DNA from: Xestospongia muta
Lineage: Eukaryota; Porifera; Demospongiae; Haplosclerida; Petrosiidae
Length of the DNA: 64,000 bases
Assembly: GCA_963693285.1 (NCBI GenBank)
Contig: OY848928.1
Coordinates: 2,294,501 to 2,358,500, forward strand
Direction of reading: 5' to 3'
Shown: in pieces, positions 39,801 through 52,600 of the stretch
How positions within the stretch are numbered: position 1 is the stretch's first letter
How the letters are laid out: each line of letters opens with the position of its first letter
Made by a program: the position numbers and the translations under genes
The notes under the pieces: model-generated
What the model saw: only the letters and a program-made list of their open reading frames with translations
The model's database searches: none
What the model was told of the DNA's origin: nothing

Positions 39801-40378
39801 AGCCGATCTAAAGAGTTTAGTAAGTTTATCTGTCTTAAATATACTAATAAGGTAGTCTAAATAGGTTAAAACTCTAAAATAAAGAGTTTAGAGCTTTTTG
39901 AAAGTTAAAAAAGATTGGAAATTAACTGTGAAAACTGGTTAAATAAGCTGATCTAAAGAGTTTAGTAAGTTTATCTGTCTTAAATATACTAATAAAGTAG
40001 TCTAAATAGGTTAAAACTCTAAAATAAAGAGTTTAGAGCTTTTTTAAAGGTAAAAAAAATTAGAAATTAACTGTGAAAACTGGTTAAATAAGCTGATCTA
40101 AAGAGTTTAGTAAGTTTATCTGTCTTAAATATACTAATAAAGTAGTCTAAATAGGTTAAAACTCTAAAATAAAGAGTTTAGAGCTTTTTCAAAGTTAAAA
40201 AAGATTAGAAATTAACTGTGAAAACTGGTTAAATAAGCTGATCTAAAGAGTTTAGTTAGTTTATCTCTATTAAATATACTAATAAAGTAGTCTAAATAGG
40301 TTAAAACTCTAAAATAAAGAGTTTAGAGCTTTTTGAAAGTTAAAAAGGATTAGAAATTAACTGTGAAAACCGGTTAAA
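36810..40378 (-). repeat. 34-monomer higher-order unit, copy 2
   Basis: This copy is very similar to 31,880-35,450, with only scattered single-base differences. An example is AAAGAGATTGGTAAG at about 35,462 in copy 1, where copy 2 has the standard AAAGAGTTTAGTAAG. After it, from about 40.38 to 40.7 kb, the sequence resembles 30.8-31.1 kb instead: TTATGTGTG at 31,081 and 40,647, offset 9,566 bp or 66 monomers. Confidence 0.9.
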
Positions 40379-41919
40379 TAAGCTGATCTAAAGAGTTTAG
40401 TAAGTTTATCTGTCTTAAATATACTAATAAAGTAGTCTAAATAGGTTAAAACTCTAAAATAAAGAGTTTAGAGCTTTTTGAAAGTTGAAAAAGATTAGAA
40501 ATTAACTGTGAAAACTGGTTAAATAAGCTGATCTAAAGAGTTTAGTAAGTTTATCTCTATTAAATATACTAATAAAGTAGTCTAAATAGGTTAAAACTCT
40601 AAAATAAAGAGTTTAGAGCTTTTTTAAAGGTAAAAAAGATTAGTAATTATGTGTGAAAACTGGTTAAATAAGCTGATCTAAAGAGTTTAGTAAGTTTATC
40701 TGTCTTAAATATACTAATAAAGTAGTCTAAATAGGTTAAAACTCTAAAATAAAGAGTTTAGAGCTTTTTTAAAGGTAAAAAAGATTAGAAATTAACTGTG
40801 AAAACTGGTTAAATAAGCTGATCTAAAGACTCTAGTAAGTTTATCTGTCTTAAATATACTAATAAAGTAGTCTAAATAGGTTAAAACTCTAAAATAAAGA
40901 GTTTAGAGCTTTTTGAAAGTTGAAAAAGATTAGAAATTAACTGTGAAAACTGGTTAAATAAGCTGATCTAAAGAGTTTAGTAAGTTTATCTGTCTTAAAT
41001 ATACTAATAAAGTAGTCTAAATAGGTTAAAACTCTAAAATAAAGAGTTTAGAGCTTTTTGAAAGTTAAAAAAGATTAGAAATTAACTGTGAAAACTGGTT
41101 AAATAAGCTGATCTAAAGAGTTTAGTAAGTTTATCTGTCTTAAATATACTAATAAAGTAGTCTAAATAGGTTAAAACTCTAAAATAAAGAGTTTAGAGCT
41201 TTTTCAACGGTAAAAAAGATTAGAAATTAACTGTGAAAACTGGTTAAATAAGCTGATCTAAAGAGTTTCGTAAGTTTATCTCTCTTAAATATACTAATAA
41301 AGTAGTATAAATAGGTTAAAACTCTAAAATAAAGAGTTTAGAGCTTTTTTAAAGGTAAAAAGATTAGAAATTAACTGTGAAACCTGGTTAAATAAGCTGA
41401 TCTAAAGAGTTTAGTAAGTTTATCTCTCTTAAATATACTAATAAAGTAGTCTAAATAGGTTAAAACTCTAAAATAAAGAGTTTAGAGCTTTTTTAAAGGT
41501 AAAAAAGATTAGAAATTAACTGTGAAACCTGGTTAAATAAGCTGATCTAAAGAGTTTAGTAAGTTTATCTGTCTTAAATATACTAATAAAGTAGTCTAAA
41601 TAGGTTAAAACTCTAAAATAAAGAGTTTAGAGCTTTTTAAAGGTAAAAAAGATTAGAAATTAACTGTGAAACCTGGTTAAATAAGCTGATCTAAAGAGTT
41701 TAGTAAGTTTATCTGTCTTAAATATACTAATAAAGTAGTCTAAATAGGTTAAAACTCTAAAATAAAGAGTTTAGAGCTTTTTTAAAGGTAAAAAAGATTA
41801 GAAATTAACTGTGAAAACTGGTTAAATAACCTGATCTAAAGAGTTTAGTAAGTTTATCTGTCTTAAATATACTAATAAAGTAGTCTAAATAGGTTAAAAC
41901 TCTAAAATAAAGAGTTTAG

Positions 41920-44900
41920 AGCTTTTTTGATGGTAAAAAAGATTAGAAATTAACTGTGAAAACTGGTTAAATAAGCTGATCTAAAGAGTTTAGTAAGTTT
42001 ATCTGACCTAAATATACTAATAAAGTAGTCTAAATAGGTTAAAACTCTAAAATAAAGAGTTTAGAGCTTTTTTAAAGGTAAAAAAAATTAGAAATTAACT
42101 GTGAAAACTGGTTAAATAAGCTGATTTAAGAGTTTAGTAAGTTTATGTGTCTTAAATATACTAATAAAGTAGTCTAAATAGGTTAAAACTCTAAAATAAA
42201 AAGTTTAGAGCTTTCTAAAAGTTAAAAAAGATTAGAAATTAACTGTGAAAACTGGTTAAATAAACTGATCTAAAGAGTTTAGTAAGTTTATCTGTCTTAA
42301 ATATACTAATAAAGTAGTCTAAATAGGTTAAAACTCTAAAATAAAGAGTTTAGAGCTTTTTCAAAGTTGAAAAAGATTAGAAATTAACGGTGAAAACTGG
42401 TTAAATAAGCTGATCTAAAGAGTTTTGTAAGTTTATCTGTCTTAAATATACTAATAAAGTAGTCTAAATAGGTTAAAACTCTAAAATAAAGAGTTTAGAG
42501 CTTTTTTAAAGGTAAAAAAGATTAGAAATTAACTGTGAAAACTGGTTAAATAAGCTGATCTAAAGAGTTTAGTAAGTTTATCTCTCTTAAATATACTAAT
42601 AAAGTAGTCTAAATAGGTTAAAACTCTAAAATAAAGAGTTTAGAGCTTTTTCAAAGTTGAAAAAGATTAGAAATTAACTGTGAAACCTGGTTAAATAAGC
42701 TGATCTAAAGAGTTTAGTAAGTTTATCTGTCTTAAATATACTAATAAAGTAGTCTAAATAGGTTAAAACTCTAAAATAAAGAGTTTAGAGCTTTTTGAAA
42801 GTTGAAAAAGATTAGAAATTAACTGTGAAAAGTGGTTAAATAAGCTGATCTAAAGAGTTTAGTAAGTTTATCTGTCTTAAATATACTAATAAAGTAGTCT
42901 AAATAGGTTAAAACTCTAAACTAAAGAGTTTAGAGCTTTTTGAAAGTTAAAAAAGATTAGAAATTAACTGTGAAAACTGGTTAAATAAGCTGATCTAAAG
43001 AGTTTAGTAAGTTTATCTCTCTTAAATATACTAATAAAGTAGTCTAAATAGGTTAAAACTCTAAAATAAAGAGTTTAGAGCTTTTTTAAAGGTAAAAAAG
43101 ATTAGAAATTAACTGTGAAAACTGGTTAAATAAGCTGATCTAAAGAGTTTAGTAAGTTTATCTGTCTTAAATATACTAATAAAGTAGTCTAAATAGGTTA
43201 AAACTCTAAAATAAAGAGTTTAGAGCTTTTTCAAAGTTGAAAAAGATTAGAAATTAACTGTGAAACCTGGTTAAATAAGCTGATCTAAAGAGTTTAGTAA
43301 GTTTATCTCTCTTAAACATACTAATAAAGTAGTCTAAATAGGTTAAAACTCTAAAATAAAGAGTTTAGAGCTTTTTTAAAGTTGAAAAAGGTTAGAAATT
43401 AACTGTGAAAACTGGTTAAATAAGCTGATCTAAAGAGTTTAGTAAGTTTATCTGTCTTAAATATACTAATAAAGTAGTCTAAATAGGTTAAAACTCTAAA
43501 ATAAAGAGTTTAGAGCTTTTTTGATGGTAAAAAAGATTAGAAATTAACTGTGAAAACTGGTTAAATAAGCTGATCTAAAGAGTTTAGTAAGTTTATCTGA
43601 CCTAAATATACTAATAAAGTAGTCTAAATAGGTTAAAACTCTAAAATAAAGAGTTTAGAGCTTTTTTAAAGGTAAAAAAAATTAGAAATTAACTGTGAAA
43701 ACTGGTTAAATAAGCTGATCTAAAGAGTTTAGTAAGTTTATGTGTCTTAAATATACTAATAAAGTAGTCTAAATAGGTTAAAACTCTAAAATAAAGAGTT
43801 TAGAGCTTTCTAAAAGTTAAAAAAGATTAGAAATTAACTGTGAAAACTGGTTAAATAAACTGATCTAAAGAGTTTAGTAAGTTTATCTGTCTTAAATATA
43901 CTAATAAAGTAGTCTAAATAGGTTAAAACTCTAAAATAAAGAGTTTAGAGCTTTTTCAAAGTTGAAAAAGATTAGAAATTAACGGTGAAAACTGGTTAAA
44001 TAAGCTGATCTAAAGAGTTTTGTAAGTTTATCTGTCTTAAATATACTAATAAAGTAGTCTAAATAGGTTAAAACTCTAAAATAAAGAGTTTAGAGCTTTT
44101 TTAAAGGTAAAAAAGATTAGAAATTAACTGTGAAAACTGGTTAAATAAGCTGATCTAAAGAGTTTAGTAAGTTTATCTCTCTTAAATATACTAATAAAGT
44201 AGTCTAAATAGGTTAAAACTCTAAAATAAAGAGTTTAGAGCTTTTTCAAAGTTGAAAAAGATTAGAAATTAACTGTGAAAACTGGTTAAATAAGCTGATC
44301 TAAAGAGTTTAGTAAGTTTATCTCTCTTAAATATACTAATAAAGTAGTCTAAATAGGTTAAAACTCTAAAATAAAGAGTTTAGAGCTTTTTGAAAGTTGA
44401 AAAAGATTAGAAATTAACTGTGAAAAGTGGTTAAATAAGCTGATCTAAAGAGTTTAGTAAGTTTATCTGTCTTAAATATACTAATAAAGTAGTCTAAATA
44501 GGTTAAAACTCTAAACTAAAGAGTTTAGAGCTTTTTGAAAGTTGAAAAATATTAGAAATTAACTGTGAAAACTGGTTAAATAAGCTGATCTAAAGAGTTT
44601 AGTAAGTTTACTTCTCTTAAATATACTAATAAAGTAGTCTAAATAGGTTAAAACTCTAAAATAAAGAGTTTAGAGCTTTTTTAAAGGAAAAAAAAGATTA
44701 GAAATTAACTGTGAAAACTGGTTAATTAAGCTGATCTAAAGAGTTTAGTAAGTTTATCTGTCTTAAATATACTAATAAAGTAGTCTAAATAGGTTAAAAC
44801 TCTAAAATAAAGAGTTTAGAGCTTTTTGAAAGTTGAAAAAGATTAGAAATTAACTGTGAAAACTGGTTAAATAAGCTGATCTAAAGAGTTTAGTAAGTTT

Positions 44901-44997
44901 ATCTCTCTTAAACATACTAATAAAGTAGTCTAAATAGGTTAAAACTCTAAAATAAAGAGTTTAGAGCTTTTTTAAAGTTGAAAAAGGTTAGAAATTA
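41920..44997 (-). repeat. 11-monomer tandem duplication (1,595 bp)
   Basis: Two adjacent copies of 11 monomers share TTTTGATGGTAAAAAAG (about 41,926 and 43,521), CTGACCTAA (42,003 and 43,598), CTAAACTAAAG (42,916 and 44,511) and CTTAAACATAC with GAAAAAGGTTAG (43,311 and 44,907). The offset is 1,595 or 1,596 bp throughout. Within the palindrome this duplication helps to change the mirror sum from 61,572 to 64,912. Confidence 0.88.
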
Positions 44998-46260
44998 ACT
45001 GTGAAAACTGGTTAAATAAGCTGATCTAAAGAGTTTAGTAAGTTTATCTCTCTTAAATATACTAATAAAGTAGTCAAATAGGTTAAAACTCTAAAATAAA
45101 GAGTTTAGAGCTTTTTGAAAGTTGAAAAAGATTAGAAATTAACTGTGAAAACTGGTTAAATAAGCTGATCTAAAGAGTTTAGTAAGTTTATCTGTCTTAA
45201 ATATACTAATAAAGTAGTCTAAATAGGTTAAAACTCTAAAATAAAGAGTTTAGAGCTTTTTGAAAGTTAAAAAAGATTAGAAATTAACTGTGAAAACTGG
45301 TTAAATAAGCTGATCTAAAGAGTTTAGTAAGTTAATCTGTCTTAAATATACTAATAAAGTAGTCTAAATAGTTTAAAACTCTAAAATAAAGAGTTTAGAG
45401 CTTTTTCAAAGGTAAAAAAGATTAGAAATTAACTGTGAAAACTGGTTAAATAAGCTGATCTAAAGAGTTTAGTAAGTTTATCTCTCTTAAATATACTAAT
45501 AAAGTAGTCTAAATAGGTTAAAACTCTAAAATAAAGAGTTTAGAGCTTTTTTAAAGGTAAAAAAGATTAGAAATTAACTGTGAAAACTGGTTAAATAAGC
45601 TGATCTAAAGAGTTTAGTAAGTTTATCTCTCTTAAACATACTAATAAAGTAGTCTAAATAGTTTAAAACTCTAAAATAAAGAGTTTAGAGCTTTTTGAAA
45701 GTTAAAAATGATTAGAAATTAACTGTGAAAAGTGGTTAAATAAGCTGATCTAAAGAGTTTAGTAAGTTTATCTGTCTTAAATATACTAATAAAGTAGTCT
45801 AAATAGGTTAAAACTCTAAAATAAAGAGTTTAGAGCTTTCTAAAAGTTAAAAAAGATTAGAAATTAACTGTGAAAACTGGTTAAATAAGCTGATCTAAAG
45901 AGTTTAGTAAGTTTATCTGTCTTAAATATACTAATAAAGTAGTCTAAATAGGTTAAAACTCTAAAATGAAGAGTTTAGAGCTTTTTCAAAGTTGAAAAAG
46001 ATTAGAAATTAACTGTGAAAACTGGTTAAATAAGCTGATCTAAAGAGTTTAGTAAGTTTATCTGTCTTAAATATACTAATAAAGTAGTCTAAATAGGTTA
46101 AAACTCTAAAATAAAGAGTTTAGAGCTTTTTTAAAGGTAAAAAAGATTAGAAATTAACTGTGAAAACTGGTTAAATAAGCTGATCTAAAGAGTTTAGTAA
46201 GTTTATCTCTCTTAAATATACTAATAAAGTAGTCTAAATAGGTTAAAACTCTAAAATAAA

Positions 46261-48690
46261 GAGTTTATAGCTTTTTCAAAGGTAAAAAAAAAGTAGAAAT
46301 TAACTGTGAAAACTGGTTAAATAATCTGATCTAAAGAGTTTAGTAAGTTTATCTGTCTTAAATATACTAATAAAGTAGTCTAAATAGGTTAAAACTCTAA
46401 AATAAAGAGTTTAGAGCTTTTTTAAAGGTAAAAATGATTAGAAATTAACTGTGAAAACTGGTTAAATAAGCTGATCTAAAGAGTTTAGTAAGTTTATCTG
46501 TCTTAAATATACTAATAAAGTAGTCTAAATAGGTTAAAACTCTAAAATAAAGAGTTTAGAGCTTTTTTAAAGGTAAAAAAGATTAGAAATTAACTGTGAA
46601 AACTGGTTAAATAACCTGATCTAAAGAGTTTAGTAAGTTTATCTCTCTTAAATATACTAATAAAGTAGTCTAAATAGGTTAAAACTCTAAAATAAAGAGT
46701 TTAGAGCTTTTTCAAAGTTGAAAAAGATTAGAAATTAACTGTGAAAACTGGTTAAATAAGCTGATCTAAAGAGTTTAGTAAGTTTATCTCTCTTAAATAT
46801 ACTAATAAAGTAGTCTAAATAGGTTAAAACTCTAAAATAAAGAGTTTAGAGGTTTTTTAAAGGGAAAAAAGATTAGAAATTAACTGTGAAACCTGGTTAA
46901 ATAAGTTGATCTAAAGAGTTTAGTAAGTTTATCTGTCTTAAATATACTAATAAAGTAGTCTAAATAGGTTAAAACTCTAAAATAAAGAGTTTAGAGCTTT
47001 TTGAAAGTTAAAAATGATTAGAAATTAACTGTGAAAAGTGGTTAAATAAGCTGATCTAAAGAGTTTAGTAAGTTTATCTGTCTTAAATATACTAATAAAG
47101 TAGTCTAAATAGGTTAAAACTCTAAAATAAAGAGTTTAGAGCTTTTTCAAAGTTGAAAAAGATTAGAAATTAACTATGAAAACTGGTTAAATAAGCTGAT
47201 CTAAAGAGTTTAGTAAGTTTATCTCTCTTAAATATACTAATAAAGTAGTCTAAATAGGTTAAAACTCTAAAATAAAGAGTTTAGAGGTTTTTTAAAGGGA
47301 AAAAAGATTAGAAATTAACTGTGAAACCTGGTTAAATAAGCTGATCTAAAGACTTTAGTAAGTTTATCTGTCTTAAATATACTAATAAAGTAGTCTAAAT
47401 AGATTAAAACTCTAAAATAAAGAGTTTAGAGCTTTTTGAAAGTTAAAAAAGATTAGAAATTAACTGTGAAAACTGGTTAAATAAGCTGATCTAAAGAGTT
47501 TAGTAAGTTTATCTGTCTTAAATATACTAATAAAGTAGTCTAAATAGGTTAAAACTCTAAAATAAAGAGTTTAGAGCTTTTTGAAAGTTAAAAATGATTA
47601 GAAATTAACTGTGAAAAGTGGTTAAATAAGCTGATCTAAAGAGTTTAGTAAGTTTATCTCTCTTAAATATACTAATAAAGTAGTCTAAATAGGTTAAAAC
47701 TCTAAAATAAAGAGTTTAGAGCTTTCTAAAAGTTAAAAAAGATTAGAAATTAACTGTGAAAACTGGTTAAATAAGCTGATCTAAAGAGTTTAGTAAGTTT
47801 ATCTGTCTTAAATATACTAATAAAGTAGTCTAAATAGGTTAAAACTCTAAAATGAAGAGTTTAGAGCTTTTTGAAAGTTGAAAAAGATTAGAAATTAACT
47901 GTGAAAACTGGTTAAATAAGCTGATCTAAAGAGTTTAGTAAGTTTATCTCTCTTAAATATACTAATAAAGTAGTCTAAATAGGTTAAAACTCTAAAATAA
48001 AGAGTTTAGAGCTTTTTTAAAGGTAAAAAAGATTAGAAATTAACTGTGAAAACTGGTTAAATAAGCTGATCTAAAGAGTTTAGTAAGTTTATCTGTCTTA
48101 AATATAATAATAAAGTAGTCTAAAGAGGTTAAAACTCTAAAATAAAGAGTTTAGAGCTTTTTGAAAGTTGAAAAAGATTAGAAATTAACTGTGAAAACTG
48201 GTTAAATAAGCTGATCTAAAGAGTTTAGTAAGTTTATCTCTCTTAAATATACTAATAAAGTAGTCTAAATAGGTTAAAACTCTAAAATAAAGAGTTTATA
48301 GCTTTTTCAAAGGTAAAAAAAAAGTAGAAATTAACTGTGAAAACTGGTTAAATTAGCTGATCTAAAGAGTTTAGTAAGTTTATCTGTCTTAAATATACTA
48401 ATAAAGTAGTCTAAATAGGTTAAAACTCTAAAATAAAGAGTTTAGAGCTTTTTTAAAGGTAAAAATGATTAGAAATTAACTGTCAAAACTGGTTAAATAA
48501 GCTGATCTAAAGAGTTTAGTAAGTTTATCTGTCTTAAATATACTAATAAAGTAGTCTAAATAGGTTAAAACTCTAAAATAAAGAGTTTAGAGCTTTTTTA
48601 AAGGTAAAAAACATTAGAAATTAACTGTGAAAACTGGTTAAATAACCTGATCTAAAGAGTTTAGTAAGTTTATCTGTCTTAAATATACTA
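46261..48690 (-). repeat. 14-monomer-spaced duplicate in right arm
   Basis: The ordered set AAAGGTAAAAAAAAAGTAG, AAAAATGATTAG and ATAACCTGAT at 46,278-46,620 recurs at about 48,310-48,651, offset 2,031 bp. In the first copy AAGTAG is at 46,291 and in the second at 48,322. The first copy is the mirror partner of left-arm 18,437-18,780 and the second leads into the partner of 16,131-16,407. Both pairings give the same sum, 65,057-65,058. Confidence 0.87.
46600..47510 (-). repeat. Block repeated at 52.97-53.88 kb
   Basis: Two closely spaced units with GAGGTTTTTTAAAGGGAAAA (GGTTTTTT at 46,851 and 47,287), a unit with ATAAGTTGATC (about 46,903) and AATAACCTG (46,610) recur in the same order at 52,982, 53,223, about 53,275 and 53,658. 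The offset is 6,371-6,372 bp (44 monomers). This is the left-type variant context into which the loop-type blocks of 50.5 and 53.9 kb appear to be inserted. Confidence 0.86.
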
Positions 48691-49991
48691 ATAAAGTAGT
48701 CTAAATAGGTTAAAACTCTAAAATAAAGAGTTTAGAGCTTTTTTGAAGGTAAAAAAGATTAGAAATTAACTGTGAAAACTGGTTAAATAAGTGGATCTAA
48801 AGAGTTTAGTAAGTTTATCTGTCTTAAATATACTAATAAAGTAGTCTAAATAGGTTAAAACTCTAAAATAAAGAGTTTAGAGCTTTTTTAAAGGTAAATA
48901 ACTTTAGAAATTAACTGTGAAATGTGGTTAAATAAGCTGATCTAAAGAGTTTAGTAAGTTTATCTGTCTTAAATATACTAATAAAGTAGTCTAAATAGGT
49001 TAAAACTCTAAAATAAAGAGTTTAGAACTTTTTTAAAGGTAAAAAAGATTAGAAATTAACTGTGAAAACTGGTTAAATAAGCTGATCTAAAGAGTTTAGT
49101 AAGTTTTCTGTCTTAAATATACTAATAAAGTAGTCTAAATAGGTTAAAACTCTAAAATAAAGAGTTTAGAGCTTTTTTAAAGGTAAAAAAGATTAGAAAT
49201 TAACTGTGAAAACTGGTTAAATAAGCTGATCTAAAGAGTTTAGTAAGTTTATCTGTCTTAAATATACTAATAAAGTAGTCTAAATAGGTTAAAACTCTAA
49301 AATAAAGAGTTTAGAGCTTTTTGAAAGTTGAAAAAGATTAGAAATTAACTGTGAAAACTGGTTAAATAAGCTGATCTAAAGAGTTTAGTAAGTTTATCTG
49401 TCTTAAATATACTAATAAAGTAGTCTAAATAGGTTAAAACTCTAAAATAAAAGTTTAGATCTTTTTGAAAGTTAAAAAAGATTAGAAATTAACTGTGAAA
49501 ACTGGTTAAATAAGCTGATCTAAAGAGTTTAGTAAGTTTATCTCTCTTAAATATACTAATAAAGTAGTCTAAATAGGTTAAAACTCTAAAATGAAGAGTT
49601 TAGAGCTTTTTTAAAGGTAAAAAAGATTAGAAATTAACTGTGAAAACTGGTTAAATAAGCTGATCTAAAGAGTTTAGTAAGTTTATCTCTCTTAAATATA
49701 CTAATAAAGTAGTCTAAATAGGTTAAAACTCTAAAATAAAGAGTTTAGAGCTTTTTTGAAGGTAAAAAAGATTAGAAATTAACTGTGAAAACTGGTAAAA
49801 TAAGCTGATCTAAAGAGTTTAGTAAGTTTATCTGTCCTAAATATACTAATAAAGTAGTCTAAATAGGTTAAAACTCTAAAATAAAGAGTTTAGAGCTTTT
49901 TTAAAGGTAAAAAAGATTAGAAATTAACTGTGAAATGTGGTTAAATAAGCTGATCTAAAGAGTTTAGTAAGTTTATCTGTCTTAAATATAC

Positions 49992-50131
49992 TAATAAAGT
50001 AGTCTAAATAGGTTAAAACACTAAAATAAAGAGTTTAGAGCTTTTTGAAAGTTAAAAAAGATTAGAAATTAACTGTGAAAACTGGTTAAATGATCTAAAG
50101 AGTTTAGTAAGTTTATCTCTCTTAAATATAC
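49992..50131 (-). repeat. Short monomer with the 5-bp deletion, inverted copy in right arm
   Basis: The right-arm unit has GGTTAAATGATC at 50,084-50,095, the reverse complement of the left-arm deletion form. It is followed by ACTAGTCTAAATAGTTT and then AACGGTG at 50,211, and preceded by ATGTGG at 49,935. The left arm has the same four marks in mirror order at 15,855, 15,93x, 15,977 and 16,131. Spacing is preserved to within a base, with anchor sums of 66,071-66,072. Confidence 0.9.
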
Positions 50132-50499
50132 TAATAAACTAGTCTAAATAGTTTAAAACTCTAAAATAAAGAGTTTAGAGCTTTTTTAAAGGTAAAAAAG
50201 ATTAGAAATTAACGGTGAAAACTGGTTAAATAAGCTGATCTAAAGACTTTAGTAAGTTTATCTGTCTTAAATATACTAATAAAGTAGTCTAAATAGGTTA
50301 AAACTCTAAAATAAAGAGTTTAGAGCTTTTTCAAAGTTAAAAAAGATTAGAAATTAACTGTGAAAACTGGTTAAATAAGCTGATCTAAAGAGTTTAGTAA
50401 GTTTATCTGTCTTAAATATACTAATAAAGTAGTCTAAATAGGTTAAAACTCTAAAATAAAGAGGTTAGAGCTTTTTGAAAGTTAAAAAAGATTAGAAAT

Positions 50500-52600
50500 T
50501 AACTGTGAAAACTGGTTAAATAAGCTGATCTAAAGAGTTTAGTAAGTTTATCTGTCTTAAATATACTAATAAAGTAGTCTAAATAGGTTAAAACTCTAAA
50601 ATAAAGAGTTTAGAGCTTTTTTAAAGGTAAAAAAAATTAGAAATTAACTGTGAAAACTGGTTAAAGAAGCTGATCTAAAGAGTTTAGTAAGTTTATCTGT
50701 CTTAAATATACTAATAAAGTAGTCTAAAAAGGTTAAAACTCTAAAATAAAGAGTTTAGAGCTTTTTCAAAGTTAAAAAAGATTAGAAATTAACTGTGAAA
50801 ACTGGTTAAATAAGCTGATCTAAAGAGTTTAGTAAGTTTATCTCTATTAAATATACTAATAAATTAGTCTAAATAGGTTAAAACTCTAAAATAAAGAGTT
50901 TAGAGCTTTTTGAAAGTTAAAAAAGATTAGAAATTAACTGTGAAAACCGGTTAAATAAGCTGATCTAAAGAGTTTAGTAAGTTTATCTGTCTTAAATATA
51001 CTAATAAAGTAGTCTAAATAGGTTAAAACTCTAAAATAAAGAGTTTAGAGCTTTTTGAAAGTTGAAAAAGATTAGAAATTAACTGTGAAAACAGGTTAAA
51101 TAAGCTGATCTAAAGAGTTTAGTAAGTTTATCTCTCTTAAATATACTAATAAAGTAGTCTAAATAGGTTAAAACTCTAAAATAAAGAGTTTAGAGCTTTG
51201 TTAAAGGTAAAAAAGATTAGAAATTAACTGTGAAAACTTTAAATAAGCTGATCTAAAGAGTTTAGTAAGTTTATCTGTCTTAAATATACTAATAAAGTAG
51301 TCTAAATAGGTTAAAACTCTAAAATAAAGAGTTTAGAGCTTTTTTAAAGGTAAAAAAGATTAGAAATTAACTGTGAAAACTGGTTAAATAAGCTGATCTA
51401 AAGAGTTTAGTAAGTTTATCTCTCTTAAATATACTAATAAAGTAGTCTAAATAGGTTAAAACTCTAAAATAAAGAGTTTAGAGCTTTTTGAAAGTTAAAA
51501 AAGATTGGAAATTAACTGTGAAAACTGGTTAAATAAGCTGATCTAAAGAGTTTAGTAAGTTTATCTCTATTAAATATACTAATAAAGTAGTCTAAATAGG
51601 TTAAAACTCTAAAATAAAGAGTTTAGAGCTTTTTGAAAGTTAAAAAAGATTAGAAATTAACTGTGAAAACTGGTTAAATAAGCTGATCTAAAGAGTTTAG
51701 TAAGTTTATCTGTCTTAAATATACTAATAAAGTAGTCTAAATAGGTTAAAACTCTAAAATAAAGAGTTTAGAGCTTTTTGAAAGTTAAAAAAGATTGGAA
51801 ATTAACTGTGAAAACAGGTTAAATAAGCCGATCTAAAGAGTTTAGTAAGTTTATCTGTCTTAAATATACTAATAAGGTAGTCTAAATAGGTTAAAACTCT
51901 AAAATAAAGAGTTTAGAGCTTTTTGAAAGTTAAAAAAGATTAGAAATTAACTGTGAAAACTGGTTAAATAAGCTGATCTAAATAGTTTAGTAAGTTTATC
52001 TGTCTTAAATATACTAATAAAGTAGTCTAAATAGGTTAAAAATCTAAAATAAAGAGTTTAGAGCTTTTTCAAAGTTAAAAAAGATTAGAAATTAACTGTG
52101 AAAACTGGTTAAATAAGCTGATCTAAAGAGTTTAGTAAGTTTATCTGTCTTAAATATACTAATAAAGTAGTCTAAATAGGTTAAAACTCTAAAATAAAGA
52201 GTTTAGAGCTTTTTTAAAGGTAAAAAAGATTAGAAATTAACTGTGAAAACTGGTTAAATAAGCTGATCTAAAGACTTTAGTAAGTTTATCTGTCTTAAAT
52301 ATACTAATAAAGTAGTCTAAATAGGTTAAAACTCTAAAATAAAGAGTTTAGAGCCTTTTGAAAGTTAAAAATGATTAGAAATTAACTGTGAAAACTGGTT
52401 AAATAAGCTGATCTAAAGAGTTTAGTAAGTTTATGTGTCTTAAATATACTAATAAAGTAGTCTAAATAGGTTAAAACTCTAAAATAAAGAGTTTAGAGCT
52501 TTCTAAAAGTTAAAAAAGATTAGAAATTAACTGTGAAAACTGGTTAAATAAGCTGATCTAAAGAGTTTAGTAAGTTTATCTCTCTTAAATATACTAATAA
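50500..52600 (-). repeat. Loop-type block copy A inside the left-type domain
   Basis: From about 50.5 to 52.2 kb this segment repeats the 26.73-28.28 kb variant series (TAAAGAAGC 50,662; CTTTGTTAAAGG about 51,197; GAAAACTTTAAATAAG about 51,233; AAAACAGGTTAAATAAGCCG 51,811). It has one extra monomer near 51.65 kb, so the offset changes from 23,765 to 23,910. The remainder to 52.6 kb (AAGACTTTAG 52,271; GAGCCTTTTG; GTTTATGTGTC) has left-type tags. The whole segment is copied again 3,748 bp downstream. Confidence 0.87.
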
